Shown: in pieces, positions 63,637-64,000 of the stretch | Layout of the letters: every line of letters begins with the position of its first letter | Position numbering within the stretch: the stretch's first letter is position 1 | Source: Anatilimnocola aggregata | GTDB taxonomy: Bacteria > Planctomycetota > Planctomycetia > Pirellulales > Pirellulaceae | Direction of reading: 5' to 3' | NCBI RefSeq assembly: GCF_007747655.1 | Contig: NZ_CP036274.1 | Span: 7,812,001 to 7,876,000, forward strand | DNA: 64,000 nt | Program-made: the position numbers and the translations under genes | Notes under the pieces: model-generated | The model's input: only the letters and a program-made list of their open reading frames with translations | Databases searched by the model: none | What the model was told of the DNA's origin: nothing

Positions 63637-64000
63637 TTCCCGCGACGTTGATTTTGACCCTGAATTGAATGACCCCTGGGGGACAGTCGTCGTCCAGGGG
63701 TTTTCTGTTGGGCGAATGCCAGCCGGCCGATTCTGTGGGCAAGACTTCAACCTGGGCAATCTTTCAACTTCCGCGCCCGCCGTTCGATTTCTGGCGGAAT
63801 ATTTCTGCAAATTTTCGGCCCGCTCGTGACCAGCCTAGTCAACGTGTGCGCATCAAGAACAACGGCAAGACATGATGCCTAATTAAATCTCACTTGATTT
63901 AGAACAAAACAACATATGTACCGTTGTTGTTGTGGATTTATTTCGGAGCCCCGTGATTAGTAACAGGCACTTGGCTCTGGAAACTGGAAATTTTGGCTGG
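63637..64000. other. Intergenic region after the DUF1598 pair
   Basis: Contains a terminator (63672-63704). The rest has no supported ORF. An AT-rich stretch near the end has the 6-bp inverted repeat TAAATC-N6-GATTTA (63884-63901) and AACAAC...GTTGTT (near 63906-63930), possibly a regulatory region of a gene beyond the window. Confidence 0.5.
63672..63704 (+). terminator. Intrinsic terminator of the DUF1598 genes
   Basis: ACCCCTGG...CCAGGGGT stem (63672-63679 with 63694-63701) continuing into TTTT, 35 bases after the stop codon. Confidence 0.8.

Overview
The window looks like a chromosomal segment of a planctomycete, probably in or near the Pirellulales. This rests on gene content: a Tat-exported DUF1501 protein, two DUF1598 proteins, secreted proteins whose N-termini read LERREVF or LEAREVF before cadherin and RTX repeats, hopanoid genes, and abundant long inverted-repeat elements between genes. 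Most genes are GC-rich. Two short stretches (about 1.2-4.5 kb and 32.4-33.3 kb) are visibly more AT-rich, hold orphan genes and look acquired.

Layout. 1-0.9 kb: end of a membrane-protein gene. 0.9-6.5 kb: accessory region with four small genes (one Imm11-like immunity protein), at least six copies of a 28-bp palindromic repeat, and a complete IS4-family element with perfect ends inserted into a second dispersed repeat. 6.5-9.1 kb: membrane-anchored C39-like protein and a ceramidase-like secreted protein. 9.1-16 kb: a MerR/B12-domain regulator divergent from a sigma factor, followed by four genes (SRPBCC-epimerase, FAD oxidoreductase, DUF1365, cyclopropane-fatty-acid-synthase type methyltransferase), resembling the light- and singlet-oxygen-linked lipid-modification clusters of other bacteria. 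16-20.7 kb: scpA, a small membrane protein, and the hopanoid pair hpnH and shc. 20.9-26.1 kb: a short UvrC, DUF1501, a ParDE-like toxin-antitoxin pair and a dicarboxylate/amino-acid symporter.

26.3-30.8 kb: two paralogous secreted proteins joining a DJ-1/PfpI-like domain to cadherin and RTX calcium-binding repeats. 31-39.5 kb: M16 peptidase, an orphan gene, a full-length Lhr helicase, a small helical-repeat protein and a TlpA-like thioredoxin. 39.7-45 kb: aldo/keto reductase, a second class II terpene cyclase, a DUF116-polyprenyl synthase fusion and a DUF98 chorismate-lyase-like protein, a candidate terpenoid or meroterpenoid locus. 45-50 kb: tyrS, an EamA protein, a ketosynthase lacking all three catalytic residues and a BNR/sialidase-like protein. 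50-54.3 kb: an unknown two-TM protein, a CPBP protease and two paralogous membrane proteins with C-terminal prokaryotic RING-like zinc fingers.

54.5-60.2 kb: a secreted HEAT-like protein, rpsR, an amidohydrolase, and the rpmF-fabD-fabG cluster. 60.6-63.6 kb: two tandem DUF1598 paralogs. No tRNA, rRNA or CRISPR array was found. The strongest candidates for new biology are the terpene locus, the DJ-1-cadherin-RTX pair, the catalytically empty ketosynthase, the regulator with its B12-ligand residue replaced, and the palindrome-bounded small-gene region. All names are read from motifs by eye; no database search was run.
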